A stretch of DNA of 64,000 nucleotides from Saprospira grandis (GTDB taxonomy: Bacteria > Bacteroidota > Bacteroidia > Chitinophagales > Saprospiraceae): assembly GCF_027594745.1 (NCBI RefSeq), contig NZ_CP110854.1, forward strand, positions 1,550,001-1,614,000, written 5' to 3'. Shown one piece after another: positions 49,951-59,402 of this stretch. The translations under genes and the position numbers were made by a program. Each line of letters begins with the position of its first letter. The stretch's first letter is position 1. The notes below the pieces were generated by a model, which saw nothing but the letters and a program-made list of their open reading frames with translations, was not told the origin of the DNA and ran no database searches.

Positions 49951-51099
49951 TTAGACTTTGGAAAGCAAACCGCTGTAGGCTTTGTCCCAGTCTTTCCAGA
50001 CGGCCTCATAGCCTTGCGCTTCTATCATTTCTACGATTTCGGCTGGAGTTCGTTCGTCTGAAATTTCAAATTGCTCTAATGATTGTGGTTCAACGACATA
50101 TCCGCCAGGGTTGGTCTTTGAGCCTGCACTCAAGGAGGTAATGCCCAACTTGATAACATGATTCCGAAAGTGCTCGGACTCTCTGGTCGATAAGGACAAT
50201 TCTACTTCTTCATTATATATACGGTAGGCACAGATGAGTTGGACCAGCTCTCGGTCGTTCATCGGTACTTTGGGGTCCAATCCCCCAGAAAAAGGCCGTA
50301 ATCTCGGAAAAGAAATGGAGTATTTGCTTTTCCAGTATTTGCGCTCTAAATAATCTAGGTGCAAGGCCGTAAAAAAGCTATCGGTCCGCCAATCTTCCAA
50401 ACCAATCAATACCCCTAGGCCCATTTTATGCACCCCAGCTCGGCCCAAACGATCGGGCGTATCGAGCCGATAAGTAAAATTAGATTTTCGGCCCTTGGGG
50501 TGGTGCTTTTTATAATCTTCTTTGTGGTAGGTTTCCTGATAAACCAAAACGGCATGCAGGCCCAAAGGCAGCAGGCGCTCATATTCTTCCTGTTTGAGTG
50601 GCTGCACTTCCATAGACAACTGCGCAAAATGCGGCTGCAAAGCCTTAAAAGCCCGCTCAAAATAATCTATACCCACCGTCTTATTGGCCTCTCCAGTAAC
50701 CAGCAAAATATGCTCATAGCCCATTTCTTTGAGGGCCGTGGCCTCCATTAAAATCTCGCTTCCGCTAAGGGTGCGGCGGCGCATGGGATTATCGAGACTA
50801 AAGCCGCAATAAGTACAAATATTTTGGCATTCATTGGAGAGATAAAGGGGGGCATAAAGCTGTAGGGTTCGCCCAAAACGCTTGAGCGTTAGGGCTTGGC
50901 TTTTTTGGGCCATTTGCTCTAAATAGGGGGCGGCCGCAGGCGAAATCAGGGCCTTAAAATCTTCCAAATTGGGTTTTTCGCTGGCCAAGGCCCGCTCTAC
51001 ATCGGCCGCCGTTTTGGCGTAAATGCTGGCCTTAGTGGCCGCCCAATCATATTGTTCAAACAGCTCGCTAAAGCGTTCGGCTTGTGGTGCTCGCATCAT
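49951..51099 (-). CDS. thiH: 2-iminoacetate synthase
   Basis: Radical-SAM enzyme that cleaves tyrosine to dehydroglycine and p-cresol for thiazole formation in thiamine synthesis. 382 residues. The 4Fe-4S motif is CQNICTYC (Cys91, Cys95, Cys98), followed by GFSLDNPMRRRTL; VTGEANKTVGIDYF, VYQETYHKEDYKKHHPKG and FPRLRPFSGG are family motifs. The other thiazole genes (thiG, thiS, thiC) are not in the window. The ATG one codon downstream is an equally good start. Confidence 0.94.
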   Translation of the reverse strand: MMRAPQAERFSELFEQYDWAATKASIYAKTAADVERALASEKPNLEDFKALISPAAAPYLEQMAQKSQALTLKRFGRTLQLYAPLYLSNECQNICTYCGFSLDNPMRRRTLSGSEILMEATALKEMGYEHILLVTGEANKTVGIDYFERAFKALQPHFAQLSMEVQPLKQEEYERLLPLGLHAVLVYQETYHKEDYKKHHPKGRKSNFTYRLDTPDRLGRAGVHKMGLGVLIGLEDWRTDSFFTALHLDYLERKYWKSKYSISFPRLRPFSGGLDPKVPMNDRELVQLICAYRIYNEEVELSLSTRESEHFRNHVIKLGITSLSAGSKTNPGGYVVEPQSLEQFEISDERTPAEIVEMIEAQGYEAVWKDWDKAYSGLLSKV

Positions 51100-51161
51100 G
51101 TTTTTCTATTTCTGATTCTGCCCAAAGATAAGGCTTGTTTACTGATATTCTATGATTTTTT

Positions 51162-51283
51162 GGGGCCTCCGCTGCGGCTGCGCCTTGCGGCGCTACGCTA
51201 CAGGGCTCGCTACTCGCTCGGCCCTTCAGCCGCCAAAGGCGGCTTCGGTCTGGCCTACGGCCCCCCTTTCGCATCGCTAGGCC
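51162..51283 (+). repeat. GC-rich modular repeat, copy 18 (GGGGCCTCCGCTGCGG subtype)
   Basis: Slot stems AGCCGCC/GGCGGCT and GGCC/GGCC; ends GCATCGCTAGGCC. Lies between the divergent thiH and glnS genes, beside copy 19. Confidence 0.92.
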
Positions 51284-51433
51284 AAAAGAAAGGCGGCCCT
51301 GCGGGCCTGCAAAAGAGGAAAAAAAGGGCGGGCCAACAAAAAGCAAGCGCCTAAGTCCTATCTTTTGCCTAAAATGACTAGTTTTGTTCTTTTAGAACAA
51401 CGCCCTCTGGCGAATGTTCTTCTCTGCGTTTTG

Positions 51434-51569
51434 CAGGGCGCAAAGCGCCCGCAGGCCTAGGGATGGAAAAGGGGGCGGCGAAGCCGCAGACCCAGGCGCT
51501 GCAAGCGCCGCAGGGCCGAGCAGACCTGCGAGCCCTGACACAGCCCGGCCGCCAAAAGCGGCAGGCCCC
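51434..51569 (-). repeat. GC-rich modular repeat, copy 19 (GGCCTGCC/GGCAGGCC end)
   Basis: Minus-oriented; slot stems GGCGCTTGCAGCGCC-type and GCGGC/GCCGC; core GAGCAGACCTGCGAGC. Its end lies 32 bp before the glnS ATG, so it must overlap or displace the promoter. Confidence 0.9.
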
Positions 51570-51601
51570 AAAAGAAACTGAACATTTTAGAATAAAAGAG
51601 C

Positions 51602-53335
51602 ATGTCTAAAGTAGAAGAAAACGACAAACCAAAAGAATCGCTCAATTTTATTGAGCAAATTATTGTAGAACATAATGAGAATGGCCGTTTTGGGGGCCAG
51701 GTGCATACCCGTTTTCCCCCAGAGCCCAATGGCTATTTGCATATTGGTCATGCCAAGGCCATTTGTGTCAATTTTGGCATTGCCGAAAAATTTGGCGGCA
51801 AAACCAATCTGCGCTTCGATGATACCAATCCCGCCACCGAAAGCAGCGAATATGTGGAAAGCATCAAGAAAGATGTGCGCTGGTTGGGCTTTGATTGGGA
51901 AGAAAGAGAATATTACGCCTCTGACTACTTTCAGACGCTTTATGAATATGCCGTTACGCTGATCCAAAAAGGCCTGGCTTATGTCGATTTTACGTCTGCC
52001 GAAGAAATGGACCGCCAAAAAAGAGCCGAGGAAGCCAGCGAATACCGCAGCCGCGCTGTAGAAGAAAACCTAGCCGAATTTGAGAAGATGAAGGCTGGCG
52101 AATATGAAGAAGGTATCTGCGTTTTGCGGGCCAAAATTGATATGAGCCACCCCAACCGCCTCATGCGCGACCCCATTATTTATCGGGTAAAAAATATGGC
52201 CCACCACCGCACTGGCGATGCTTGGAACATTTACCCTATGTACGATATGGCCCATGGTCAATCGGACTCTATTGAAGGGATTACGCATTCGCTTTGCTCG
52301 CTAGAGTTTTTGCCCCACCGCGAACTCTATGAGTGGTTGACCCAAAGCCTAGGCATTCACGAGCCACAACAGCTAGAGTTTTCTCGCCTCAACCTCAATT
52401 ATACCATTACCTCTAAGCGCAAGCTCAAGCAATTGGTAGAAGAAGGCCATGTTAGTGGCTGGGACGACCCACGGATGCCCACCCTTTCGGGGATGCGCCG
52501 CCGAGGTTATCCGCCCATGGCTATCCGCAACTTTATTGATAAAGTAGGGGTATCTAAGCGCGAGCAATTCATTGACCTCTCTCTTTTGGAGTTTTGTGTA
52601 CGAGAAGAGCTCAATAAAGTAGCTACTCGTGCCCTTTGTGTGCTCGATCCCCTCAAAGTGGTCATCGAGAACTTGCCCGAGGGCCATTGTGAAGACATGC
52701 AGGTAGTCAATAATCCCGAACTTGAGGATTCGCCTATGCACAGCATGCCCTTTACCAAAGAAATCTATATTGAGCGGGGCGACTTTATGATTGACCCCCC
52801 CAAGAAATTTTTCCGTCTCGGTCCGGGCCGCTGCGTACGCCTCAAAGGCGCTTATATCATTGAGTGCACAGGCTATGAAACTGATGCGCAGGGCGAAGTG
52901 ACAGAAGTGCGTTGCCGTTTTATTGAAAACAGTAAGAGTGGCGAAGATACTAGTGGTGTAAAGGCCAAAGGAACCTTGCATTGGGTATCTATTGAGCATG
53001 CTGTTCCCGTAGAAGTTCGCAAATATGATCGTCTTTTTGCTACGGAAGCACCAGGTAAAGCATCGGGCAACTTCTTGGATGATATCAACCCCAAATCTTT
53101 GGAGATCATTGAGACCGCCTATGCAGAGCCCTTCTTGAAAGAGGCCAAGCAAGGAGAGTCTTTTCAGTTTATGCGCATTGGCTATTTTACCCTAGATGCC
53201 GATAGTACAGCCGAAAAGCCTTGTTTCAACCAAACCTCTCCCCTAAGAGATAATTGGGGCAAGAAGAAACCCAAAGGGGGCGGCCAACAAAAGAAAAAAG
53301 GCGGCCAACAGAAAAATAAAAAGAAGCAAAACTAA
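51602..53335 (+). CDS. glnS: Glutaminyl-tRNA synthetase
   Basis: Class I aminoacyl-tRNA synthetase charging tRNA-Gln. 577 residues. HIGH motif in PPEPNGYLHIGHAKAI (about 40-55); KMSKS equivalent TSKRKLKQLV (about 271-280); RFDDTNP and GFDWEE are GlnRS/GluRS landmarks, and WDDPRMPTLSGMRRRGYPPMAIRNF assigns it to GlnRS. The C-terminal beta-barrel domains are complete. The last ~25 residues are a Lys/Gln/Gly tail (KKKGGQQKNKKKQN) beyond the usual end, possibly RNA-binding. Confidence 0.96.
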   Translation: MSKVEENDKPKESLNFIEQIIVEHNENGRFGGQVHTRFPPEPNGYLHIGHAKAICVNFGIAEKFGGKTNLRFDDTNPATESSEYVESIKKDVRWLGFDWEEREYYASDYFQTLYEYAVTLIQKGLAYVDFTSAEEMDRQKRAEEASEYRSRAVEENLAEFEKMKAGEYEEGICVLRAKIDMSHPNRLMRDPIIYRVKNMAHHRTGDAWNIYPMYDMAHGQSDSIEGITHSLCSLEFLPHRELYEWLTQSLGIHEPQQLEFSRLNLNYTITSKRKLKQLVEEGHVSGWDDPRMPTLSGMRRRGYPPMAIRNFIDKVGVSKREQFIDLSLLEFCVREELNKVATRALCVLDPLKVVIENLPEGHCEDMQVVNNPELEDSPMHSMPFTKEIYIERGDFMIDPPKKFFRLGPGRCVRLKGAYIIECTGYETDAQGEVTEVRCRFIENSKSGEDTSGVKAKGTLHWVSIEHAVPVEVRKYDRLFATEAPGKASGNFLDDINPKSLEIIETAYAEPFLKEAKQGESFQFMRIGYFTLDADSTAEKPCFNQTSPLRDNWGKKKPKGGGQQKKKGGQQKNKKKQN

Positions 53336-53349
53336 TTGCTTGACCCTAT

Positions 53350-53396
53350 AAAAAGGGAGCGCCCCAACAGCCTATGCTGTTGGGGCACTTTTTTTG
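53350..53396. terminator. Bidirectional terminator
   Basis: GCCCCAACAG / CTGTTGGGGC around CCTATG, with T runs on both strands, between convergent glnS and the CBM9-like gene. Confidence 0.88.
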
Positions 53397-53402
53397 GGCC
53401 AA

Positions 53403-55868
53403 CTAAAAGCGTTTGGCCAGCTCCTTTCCAAAGCGGGGAACATCTAAGAAATAGAGCAACTTCACAGAAAACTGATTGAGGGGATTATCCTCTAGCATCT
53501 GCTGAAAGTTTCGGCCATAGTTTTCTTCTACATATTGGCCCTCGCTGAGGATAGCATTTTTCCAGACTGCATTAAACTCGCTACCGGGGGCAAAGCGCCA
53601 GCGGAAAATCAGGTCGATATTAAAGGCATTATAATTTTGGTCATGCAAAGCATCATAAGAGCTATCGAGTAGGTCGCCAGTTTGGTCCAAAACATAAAAA
53701 TCTGAATAAGCCACCGAAGCCCAAAAGTGTCGAGCTCTAAAGCTTAGTGAAATCAGGGGACTAAAGAGGTAATTAAAAGTCAGTTGCGACTCCATGGTCT
53801 GATAACTCCTCTGCCCAAAAATAATGCTCTCATCGGCCAAGCGATTGACATAGCCCAAGTTCTTGTTCCGCAGGGTCAGGTTTTGAGACAAGACCAAATT
53901 GGCCCGATCATTAAAGCGGTAGCGGGGACTCAGCTCCATCTCAAAGGTATAGGCATTCTTCCAAATGGGATTAGCCGACAAAAAGGGCCGATAAGAAATA
54001 TCGCCATCCAAGGCAAAAGGCTTGCGATAATCTGAAGAAAAATAGCCCCGAATACGGCCCCAAACGGGTTTGTTCCAAGCTCGGCCGGCCTCTCTGGCCT
54101 CAAAGAAATCGACATAGCCCAAAGGCTGAAAAGCCAAATTGAAAAAGCTATACAAGAAGTTTTTATCGGTGGCCGATACCTGCGCATTCATTTCTATTCG
54201 GCTAAAATTATAGGGTTTATACAACTGCTCCATATAAGTAGAGAAATTGTAGTGCATATAATTGTAGCGGCCAAAAGGCTTAAAAATATAGTAATCTAGA
54301 TTGGCGGTGGTCCGCAGGTAGTTAGGCCGTCCAATATAACCTAAGTCGTTAATATTATACTGATCGCTATAAACGGTTTGATTGAGCGACCAGCGCCATT
54401 GGCCCTGAATCTTTCCTACATTCAAATAGGCTTTAAAGCCATCTTCGACCTCTTCTTTATACAGCTCTTGGTCCAAATAACGGCGACTATAAGCCCCCGA
54501 GCCCGACAATACATAGCGGTTCTTTTTATCCGTCAAACGAAATTCGGTTCCCCAAGCCATAGCATCCGTAAAGCCGCCCGAGCGCAAAACAGAGCTTTGC
54601 ACAAAACTAATATAGGAGTTGTTCCGCAGCTGCTGGTCAATGACTAATAGATTGTAGTTGCTCAGGCTTTCGGTTTTGATGCTGCGCTCCTCCCCTTTTT
54701 CGCTTTCTATTTTGGCATAGGCGGGGGCGGTTACAGCATTAAATACCCCAACGCCAAGGCCTTTTTTGGTTCGGCCCGATAACTTCAGGGCGTTAACCAA
54801 TTGGCTGCGCTCTGGGTTACTCACTAAGGTTTCTGTACTATCCATTTGGCTGCTGGCCCAACTGGCTCGACTCGGGCGGCTACCCACCCTACGAGAGTAA
54901 AATAAATCGGCTCGCCCAAATAATTCGGTCCCTTCCGTAAAAAAGGGGCGGCGCTCGGTATAATAGATTTCAAAAGGGCTGAGGTTAAATTGTAGGTTGT
55001 CCGATTGCACATCGCCAAAGTCTGGAATCAAAGCCACATCTAAGGTAAAACTCTCATTGATGCCGTATTTTAGGTCCGCTCCCGCAGACGCCCGAAAGCT
55101 AGGCGCCTGCCCATTTTCTAAGGTCAAATAACTAGCCGCATAGGGGGTTAAAGACAAGCGCAAGGGCGGATTGATGCCCTCCAAACCATACAATAAGCCA
55201 AATTGCTGCACCTCCCCATCTATTTCGGGGTCTAGGGCCGACCAATAGGCGCTTTCTCTATATCTCCGAATATAACGCTCGAAGTTGATGCCCCAAAGCT
55301 GCTGCTCCTGAGGCGCAAAACGAAGTTGAGAGTAGGGAATCTCGATCTCTACGCTCCAACCATCTTCTAATATCTGATGCCCAGAGCGCCAAGCCGCATC
55401 CCAAAGTTGGTCTCCATCACTAGCATCTTCTCGCACGCCCGAAGCACTGACCGTAAAATGAAAGGCATTTTGCTGCCTAAACATCCCATCAATATAGACG
55501 GTAAAATAATCGGCATTAGAGCCCGAAACCTCATCCCGAACCGCCAGCTGCTGCAAAATGCTGTCTGGCGCAGGATCATACATATAGGCCCCAATATAAA
55601 TGGCCGAAGGTCCATAAATTACCCGCACTTCGGTCCGAAAAGAACCCGGCGTATTCGGCGCAGGCTCATATTCTGTAAATCCCTCGGCAATGGGGGCCTC
55701 CTGCCAAGCCGCCTCATTCAATAGGCCGTCAATTTTTAATTTTCCCTCGCCCAATTGCATGGCCCGCAAGCCCTTTTTGTTGGGGTAGGCCGCCATGCCC
55801 ACCGGCTGAGCCGCCAAGCCCAAAATGGCCGATAAGTAAAAGAATATCAGTAGATAAAACTGCTGCAT
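53403..55868 (-). CDS. Outer-membrane protein with CBM9-like and DUF5916 domains
   Basis: 821 residues from the ATG at 55868 (MQQFYLLIFFYLSAILGLAAQ, a signal peptide); the frame runs on to 55958. Residues ~40-230 resemble carbohydrate-binding family 9 domains (KIDGLLNEAAWQEAPIAEGF, VRVIYGPSAIYIGAYMYD, DDYFTVYIDG-type). Residues ~235-821 resemble DUF5916, a long beta-barrel-like domain (LIPDFGDVQSDNLQFNLSPFEIYYTERRPFFTEGTELF). Ligand unknown. Predicted outer-membrane location, possibly in glycan or protein uptake. Confidence 0.88.
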   Translation of the reverse strand: MQQFYLLIFFYLSAILGLAAQPVGMAAYPNKKGLRAMQLGEGKLKIDGLLNEAAWQEAPIAEGFTEYEPAPNTPGSFRTEVRVIYGPSAIYIGAYMYDPAPDSILQQLAVRDEVSGSNADYFTVYIDGMFRQQNAFHFTVSASGVREDASDGDQLWDAAWRSGHQILEDGWSVEIEIPYSQLRFAPQEQQLWGINFERYIRRYRESAYWSALDPEIDGEVQQFGLLYGLEGINPPLRLSLTPYAASYLTLENGQAPSFRASAGADLKYGINESFTLDVALIPDFGDVQSDNLQFNLSPFEIYYTERRPFFTEGTELFGRADLFYSRRVGSRPSRASWASSQMDSTETLVSNPERSQLVNALKLSGRTKKGLGVGVFNAVTAPAYAKIESEKGEERSIKTESLSNYNLLVIDQQLRNNSYISFVQSSVLRSGGFTDAMAWGTEFRLTDKKNRYVLSGSGAYSRRYLDQELYKEEVEDGFKAYLNVGKIQGQWRWSLNQTVYSDQYNINDLGYIGRPNYLRTTANLDYYIFKPFGRYNYMHYNFSTYMEQLYKPYNFSRIEMNAQVSATDKNFLYSFFNLAFQPLGYVDFFEAREAGRAWNKPVWGRIRGYFSSDYRKPFALDGDISYRPFLSANPIWKNAYTFEMELSPRYRFNDRANLVLSQNLTLRNKNLGYVNRLADESIIFGQRSYQTMESQLTFNYLFSPLISLSFRARHFWASVAYSDFYVLDQTGDLLDSSYDALHDQNYNAFNIDLIFRWRFAPGSEFNAVWKNAILSEGQYVEENYGRNFQQMLEDNPLNQFSVKLLYFLDVPRFGKELAKRF

Positions 55869-55978
55869 AATAGTGAGTTGTGGAGGTTTGTAATTGTTAG
55901 CCGCAAATTTAGGCGCTAAAGAAATAGCCGTCAAACTTTTACTATTAGCCTTCTGCAAATTTCGACTAAGTTGTTTTT

Positions 55979-56098
55979 GGGGCCTCCGCTGCGGCTTCGC
56001 CTTGCGGCGCTACGCTGCAGGGCTCGCAGGTCTGCTCGGCCCTGCGGCCTGACGGCCTTGGTCTGCGGCTTCGCCGCCCCCTTTCGCATCGCTAGGCC
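55979..56098 (+). repeat. GC-rich modular repeat, copy 20 (GGGGCCTCCGCTGCGG subtype)
   Basis: Core GCTCGCAGGTCTGCTCGGCC; slot stems GGCC/GGCC (GGCCTGACGGCC) and GCGGC/GCCGC; ends CGCATCGCTAGGCC. Lies upstream of the CBM9-like gene. Confidence 0.92.
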
Positions 56099-56137
56099 GC
56101 TCAGCTGTCTTTTTCCAGCTTAAGTTTCTTCTTCGGC

Positions 56138-56337
56138 GAGTCTGATTAAAATTTTGTATACCCCCTTTTTGCTGCCTAGGGACAAGCCCCTAGGCTAGCT
56201 TTTTCAGACAGCCCTCTAAAGAGGGCCTTTGGATAAGCTACTTCTCTGCAACAACAACTGAACAAGAGCTTGTATATCAATAGTTGAGGCCCTTTAGGGC
56301 TGACTCCATTGGATTAGCCTAGGGGCTTGTCCCTAGG
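56138..56337 (-). mobile_element. MITE-like element with terminal inverted repeats, copy B
   Basis: Reverse-complement homologue of 4285-4486. Body 56175-56337 bounded by CCTAGGGACAAGCCCCTAGG and CCTAGGGGCTTGTCCCTAGG. Shared interior includes the CTCTTTAGAGGG palindrome and GATATACAAG. Extra homology to about 56138. As in copy A, a 21-bp tandem array abuts the same end. Confidence 0.75.
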
Positions 56338-56350
56338 CGACTATTGGCAT

Positions 56351-56749
56351 AACTAGTTTACCGCCAGACACAACTAGTTTACCGCCAGACACAACTAGTT
56401 TACCTCCAGACACAACTAGTTTACCTCCAGACACAACTAGTTTACCGCCAGACCTAACTAGTTTACTTCCAGGCCTAACTAGTTTACTTCCAGACCTAAC
56501 TAGTTTACTTCCAGACCTAACTAGTTTACTTCCAGACCTAACTAGTTTACCGCCAGACCTAACTAGTTTACTTCCAGACCTAACTAGTTTACCTCCAGAC
56601 CTAACTAGTTTACCTCCAGACCTAACTAGTTTACTTCCAGACCTAACTAGTTTACCTCCAGACCTAACTAGTTTACCTCCAGACCTAACTAGTTTACCTC
56701 CAGACCTAACTAGTTTACCTCCAGACATAACTAGTTTACCTCCAGACAT
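56351..56749 (-). repeat. Tandem array of nineteen 21-bp units
   Basis: Nineteen exact-length units starting AACTAGTTTAC (56351 to 56749). Units differ mainly at two places: CGCC, CTCC or TTCC in the middle and CAC, CCT or CAT at the end. No sequence resemblance to the array at 3965 except the CTAG-centred palindrome and the length. Confidence 0.97.
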
Positions 56750-56815
56750 AACTTTTGCCTTTTTTCATTTTGTTGCGTTTTTTCAGTTTTTAACAAAGTT
56801 CTAACAATTGGAGAT

Positions 56816-56853
56816 AAAAAAAGGCGCAAAACCTAGGTTTTGCGCCTTTTTCA
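56816..56853. terminator. Perfect palindromic terminator-like hairpin
   Basis: AAAAAGGCGCAAAACC / GGTTTTGCGCCTTTTT with TA at the centre. No gene ends nearby on the plus strand; on the minus strand it could end the 57118-59104 transcript beyond copy 21. Confidence 0.8.
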
Positions 56854-56893
56854 GCTGCCGAAGCGGGAGGTCTAGCTTGGAAATAGCTGTTGA

Positions 56894-57055
56894 GCGGCCC
56901 AGCGATGTGCAGGGGTGGCCGAAGACCAGACCAAAGGCGAAACGAAGTGAAGCCTGCAGGGCCGAGCGACCCGACCAACGGGAGCCGACGCAGCGAAGCA
57001 AGTAACAGCGAGCCCCGAAACGTAGCGGCGGCCAGCTTGCTGGCCGCGGGCCCCA
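56894..57055 (-). repeat. GC-rich modular repeat, copy 21 (hybrid subtype)
   Basis: Minus-oriented. Starts GGCCCAGCGATGTGCAGGGG; slot stem GGC/GCC around a long loop; ends GGCCGCGGGCCCC. Contains the CCCGACCAACGGGAGCCGACGC segment also found in copy 23. Confidence 0.88.
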
Positions 57056-57059
57056 AAAC

Positions 57060-57095
57060 AAAAAAGGTAGTCAGCAAAAATGCTCACTACCTTTC
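57060..57095 (-). terminator. Terminator of the hydrolase gene
   Basis: AAAAAGGTAGT / ACTACCTTT around CAGCAAAAATGCTC (inner GCA/TGC), 22 bp after the stop; T run on the minus strand. Confidence 0.75.
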
Positions 57096-57117
57096 TACAA
57101 AAACTACTCTTTAGAGG

Positions 57118-58137
57118 CTATTCGGAAACTGCTTTAAGCTGCATTTCCTCCTCTAAAAAGGCGATAGCTGCGGCCTGCACCTCCTCCCAAGCTTTGGAGG
57201 TCCAGGGCGAGCAAATGACATGTGCTCCTGCCTCTGGAAAAGCCTGTTTGCGCTTAGTTTTGCTGCCTAACTGCTCATACATTTCGAGCATTTTGGCCAC
57301 AGAAACCGTGGGATCTTGTTCCTCTTCATTCTTATAATAATAGCCGAGGAAAAAGGGTTGCTTCACTTGTTCGAAGAGTTCGGGCTTCATGCAATTCTCT
57401 ATCAACAATTGCAATTGAATTAGGCCCTCAATGCGGTATTTGCTCGTCCAGTACTTGTCAATACTATCGTTTTCTGGAACCCAGCTTCGGTAATCGCCAC
57501 CAAAGACCATGCGGGCCAATTCCATCCCCCAGGGGCCAGTTAGTAATTTGGCGTTGGGGTCGGCCACTTGGATATTGGGCGAAAAGGCCAGATGTCCAGC
57601 AATAGCAGTATCTGCAGCAGATAGGTAAAGGCCCAAACTACCGCCCGTAGAGCAGCTAATCAGGATCACTTTTTCGCCTAATTCTCGGCCAATGGCTAGG
57701 GCCTCTTTAGCCGATTGGATATAGCTTTCCACCGTCAAATCGGCAAAGGCGTCTACATCTTTTCGGCCATGTTGAGAGAGCCGAGGCAGATACAAATTGG
57801 CCCCATAGCGCTTAGCCAACTGCTCATGAATGGGCCAGCCCTCCATGGGCGAAGCCGAAAATCCATGCAAATAGACAAAGGCATAGGGCGTCTTTTGCTT
57901 GAGGCTATCATTGGCCCAAATCACTCGGCTTTGATTGCCCGTTTTCACATCGGTATCGCGAGCATCATAGGCCGCCACCTGCGCCTCCAAAGCGGCGACA
58001 GAGGCATAAGGCGTATGATAAATTGGTAAATTATCGGGAATATTTTCCGCCTTAGGGCTTGGCCCCAAGACATAAGTTACCGTCCCCACCGAAATCAATA
58101 TAAATACAACAGCTACCACCCACTTTAGTATGCGCAT
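57118..58137 (-). CDS. Membrane-anchored alpha/beta hydrolase
   Basis: 339 residues. N-terminal hydrophobic segment MRILKWVVAVVFILISVGTVTYVLG (anchor or signal). Alpha/beta-hydrolase features: AFVYLHGFSASPMEGWPIHEQLAKRYG (oxyanion region, about 86-112), nucleophile Ser in ISCSTGGSLGL (about 160-170), and the late His in EAGAHVICSPWTSKAW (about 304). Probable esterase or lipase acting in the periplasm; substrate unknown. It starts 4 bp after the MoxR gene, so the two are co-transcribed. Confidence 0.88.
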   Translation of the reverse strand: MRILKWVVAVVFILISVGTVTYVLGPSPKAENIPDNLPIYHTPYASVAALEAQVAAYDARDTDVKTGNQSRVIWANDSLKQKTPYAFVYLHGFSASPMEGWPIHEQLAKRYGANLYLPRLSQHGRKDVDAFADLTVESYIQSAKEALAIGRELGEKVILISCSTGGSLGLYLSAADTAIAGHLAFSPNIQVADPNAKLLTGPWGMELARMVFGGDYRSWVPENDSIDKYWTSKYRIEGLIQLQLLIENCMKPELFEQVKQPFFLGYYYKNEEEQDPTVSVAKMLEMYEQLGSKTKRKQAFPEAGAHVICSPWTSKAWEEVQAAAIAFLEEEMQLKAVSE

Positions 58138-58141
58138 AGTT

Positions 58142-59104
58142 CTAGAATAAGCTTTGAATAATCTGCTCGATCGTGATGCCTTCGGCCTCTGCCTTATAAT
58201 TTCGGACCACCCGGTGGCGCAAAATATAGGGCGCTACGGCCTGCACATCAGATTTATCGGGAGAGTATTTGCCATTGATAGCCGCATGGCATTTGGCGCC
58301 GAGCACCAAAAACTGCGAGGCCCTTGGTCCAGCTCCCCAAGAGATATAATTATTAACTTTATCGGTGGCCATGGCCGTGCCTGGGCGGGTTTTATTGGTC
58401 AAGCCCACGGCATATTCCAGCACATTATCGGCAATATGGATTTTGCGAATCAGTTGTTGGAAAAAGACGATTTGCTCGGCAGAAACCACTCCTTTTAGCT
58501 CAGCTTTTTGGCCAGAGGTCGTATTTTTCACAATCTGCACCTCTTGTTCATAAGTGGGATAATCCAGTACAATATTAAACATAAAGCGGTCGAGCTGGGC
58601 CTCGGGCAAGGGGTAAGTTCCCTCCTGCTCAATGGGGTTTTGGGTGGCCAAAACCAAAAAGGGTTTGGGCAACTTATAGCTCACTCCACCCACGGTCACC
58701 GAGCGTTCTTGCATAGCTTCTAGCAGGGCGGCCTGTGTTTTGGGCGGGGTTCGGTTAATCTCATCCGCCAGCAAAATATTGGTAAAAAGTGGCCCTTTAG
58801 AAAAGGTAAAATTGCGGTGTTCGTCCATAATTTCGGCCCCAGTAATATCTGTGGGCATCAAATCGGGCGTAAACTGAATGCGATTAAACTGCAGGTCCAA
58901 AACCTTAGAAATGGTATTGACCAAAAGGGTTTTGGCTAGGCCGGGCACCCCAACCAGCAGGCTATGCCCATCGCAAAAGAGCGAAATCAAGACTGATTTG
59001 ACCACTTCATCTTGGCCCACAATCACTTTTCCAATTTCTTGGCGCAAATCTCGGTAAGCCTGGGCCAATGCGTCCAGCGCTTCTACATCATCCTTATAAT
59101 TCAT
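58142..59104 (-). CDS. MoxR-family AAA+ ATPase
   Basis: 320 residues. Walker A GVPGLAKT (about 57-64), Walker B/sensor LLADEINRTPPKTQAALLEAMQE (about 112-134), VLATQNPIEQEGTYPLPEAQLDRF (about 150-173) is the MoxR signature, and the C-terminal VAPYILRHRVVRNYKAEAEG lid follows. MoxR proteins act as chaperone-like ATPases, usually with von Willebrand factor A partners; none is adjacent, though the downstream hydrolase is co-transcribed. Confidence 0.94.
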   Translation of the reverse strand: MNYKDDVEALDALAQAYRDLRQEIGKVIVGQDEVVKSVLISLFCDGHSLLVGVPGLAKTLLVNTISKVLDLQFNRIQFTPDLMPTDITGAEIMDEHRNFTFSKGPLFTNILLADEINRTPPKTQAALLEAMQERSVTVGGVSYKLPKPFLVLATQNPIEQEGTYPLPEAQLDRFMFNIVLDYPTYEQEVQIVKNTTSGQKAELKGVVSAEQIVFFQQLIRKIHIADNVLEYAVGLTNKTRPGTAMATDKVNNYISWGAGPRASQFLVLGAKCHAAINGKYSPDKSDVQAVAPYILRHRVVRNYKAEAEGITIEQIIQSLF

Positions 59105-59136
59105 AGTTCTATTTTAGCGTTCTTTTTTTTTGTTTT

Positions 59137-59360
59137 GGGGCTGCCCCTTCCGCTAGGTTAAAAGCCAGCGCAAAGCGGTATCGCTTTGCGAAGCTAGACA
59201 AAATGAGGGTTAAAACCCTCATAAATGATCGCTCGGGTCGGGCTGTGTCAGGGCTCGCAGGTCTGCTCGGCCCTGCGCAAAATTCGCTTTGCTCATTTTG
59301 CTGGGTCTGCGGCTTCGCCGCCCCCTTTTCCATCCCTCAGCCGGCTCGCTTCGCTCGCCT
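59137..59360 (+). repeat. GC-rich modular repeat, copy 22 (with insert module)
   Basis: GGGGCTGCCCC subtype with the 87-bp module at 59148-59234. Slot stems CAAAAT/ATTTTG around TCGCTTTGCTC and GCGGC/GCCGC; ends CCATCCCTCAGCC. Lies upstream of the MoxR gene. Confidence 0.92.
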
Positions 59361-59402
59361 CTAGCGGTATAATTTGGACCATCAAGATACTAACTTCTTT
59401 GG

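Noticed and set aside
56333..56749. Open frame with SGGKLVR repeats
   Set aside because: Same artefact on the second 21-bp array.
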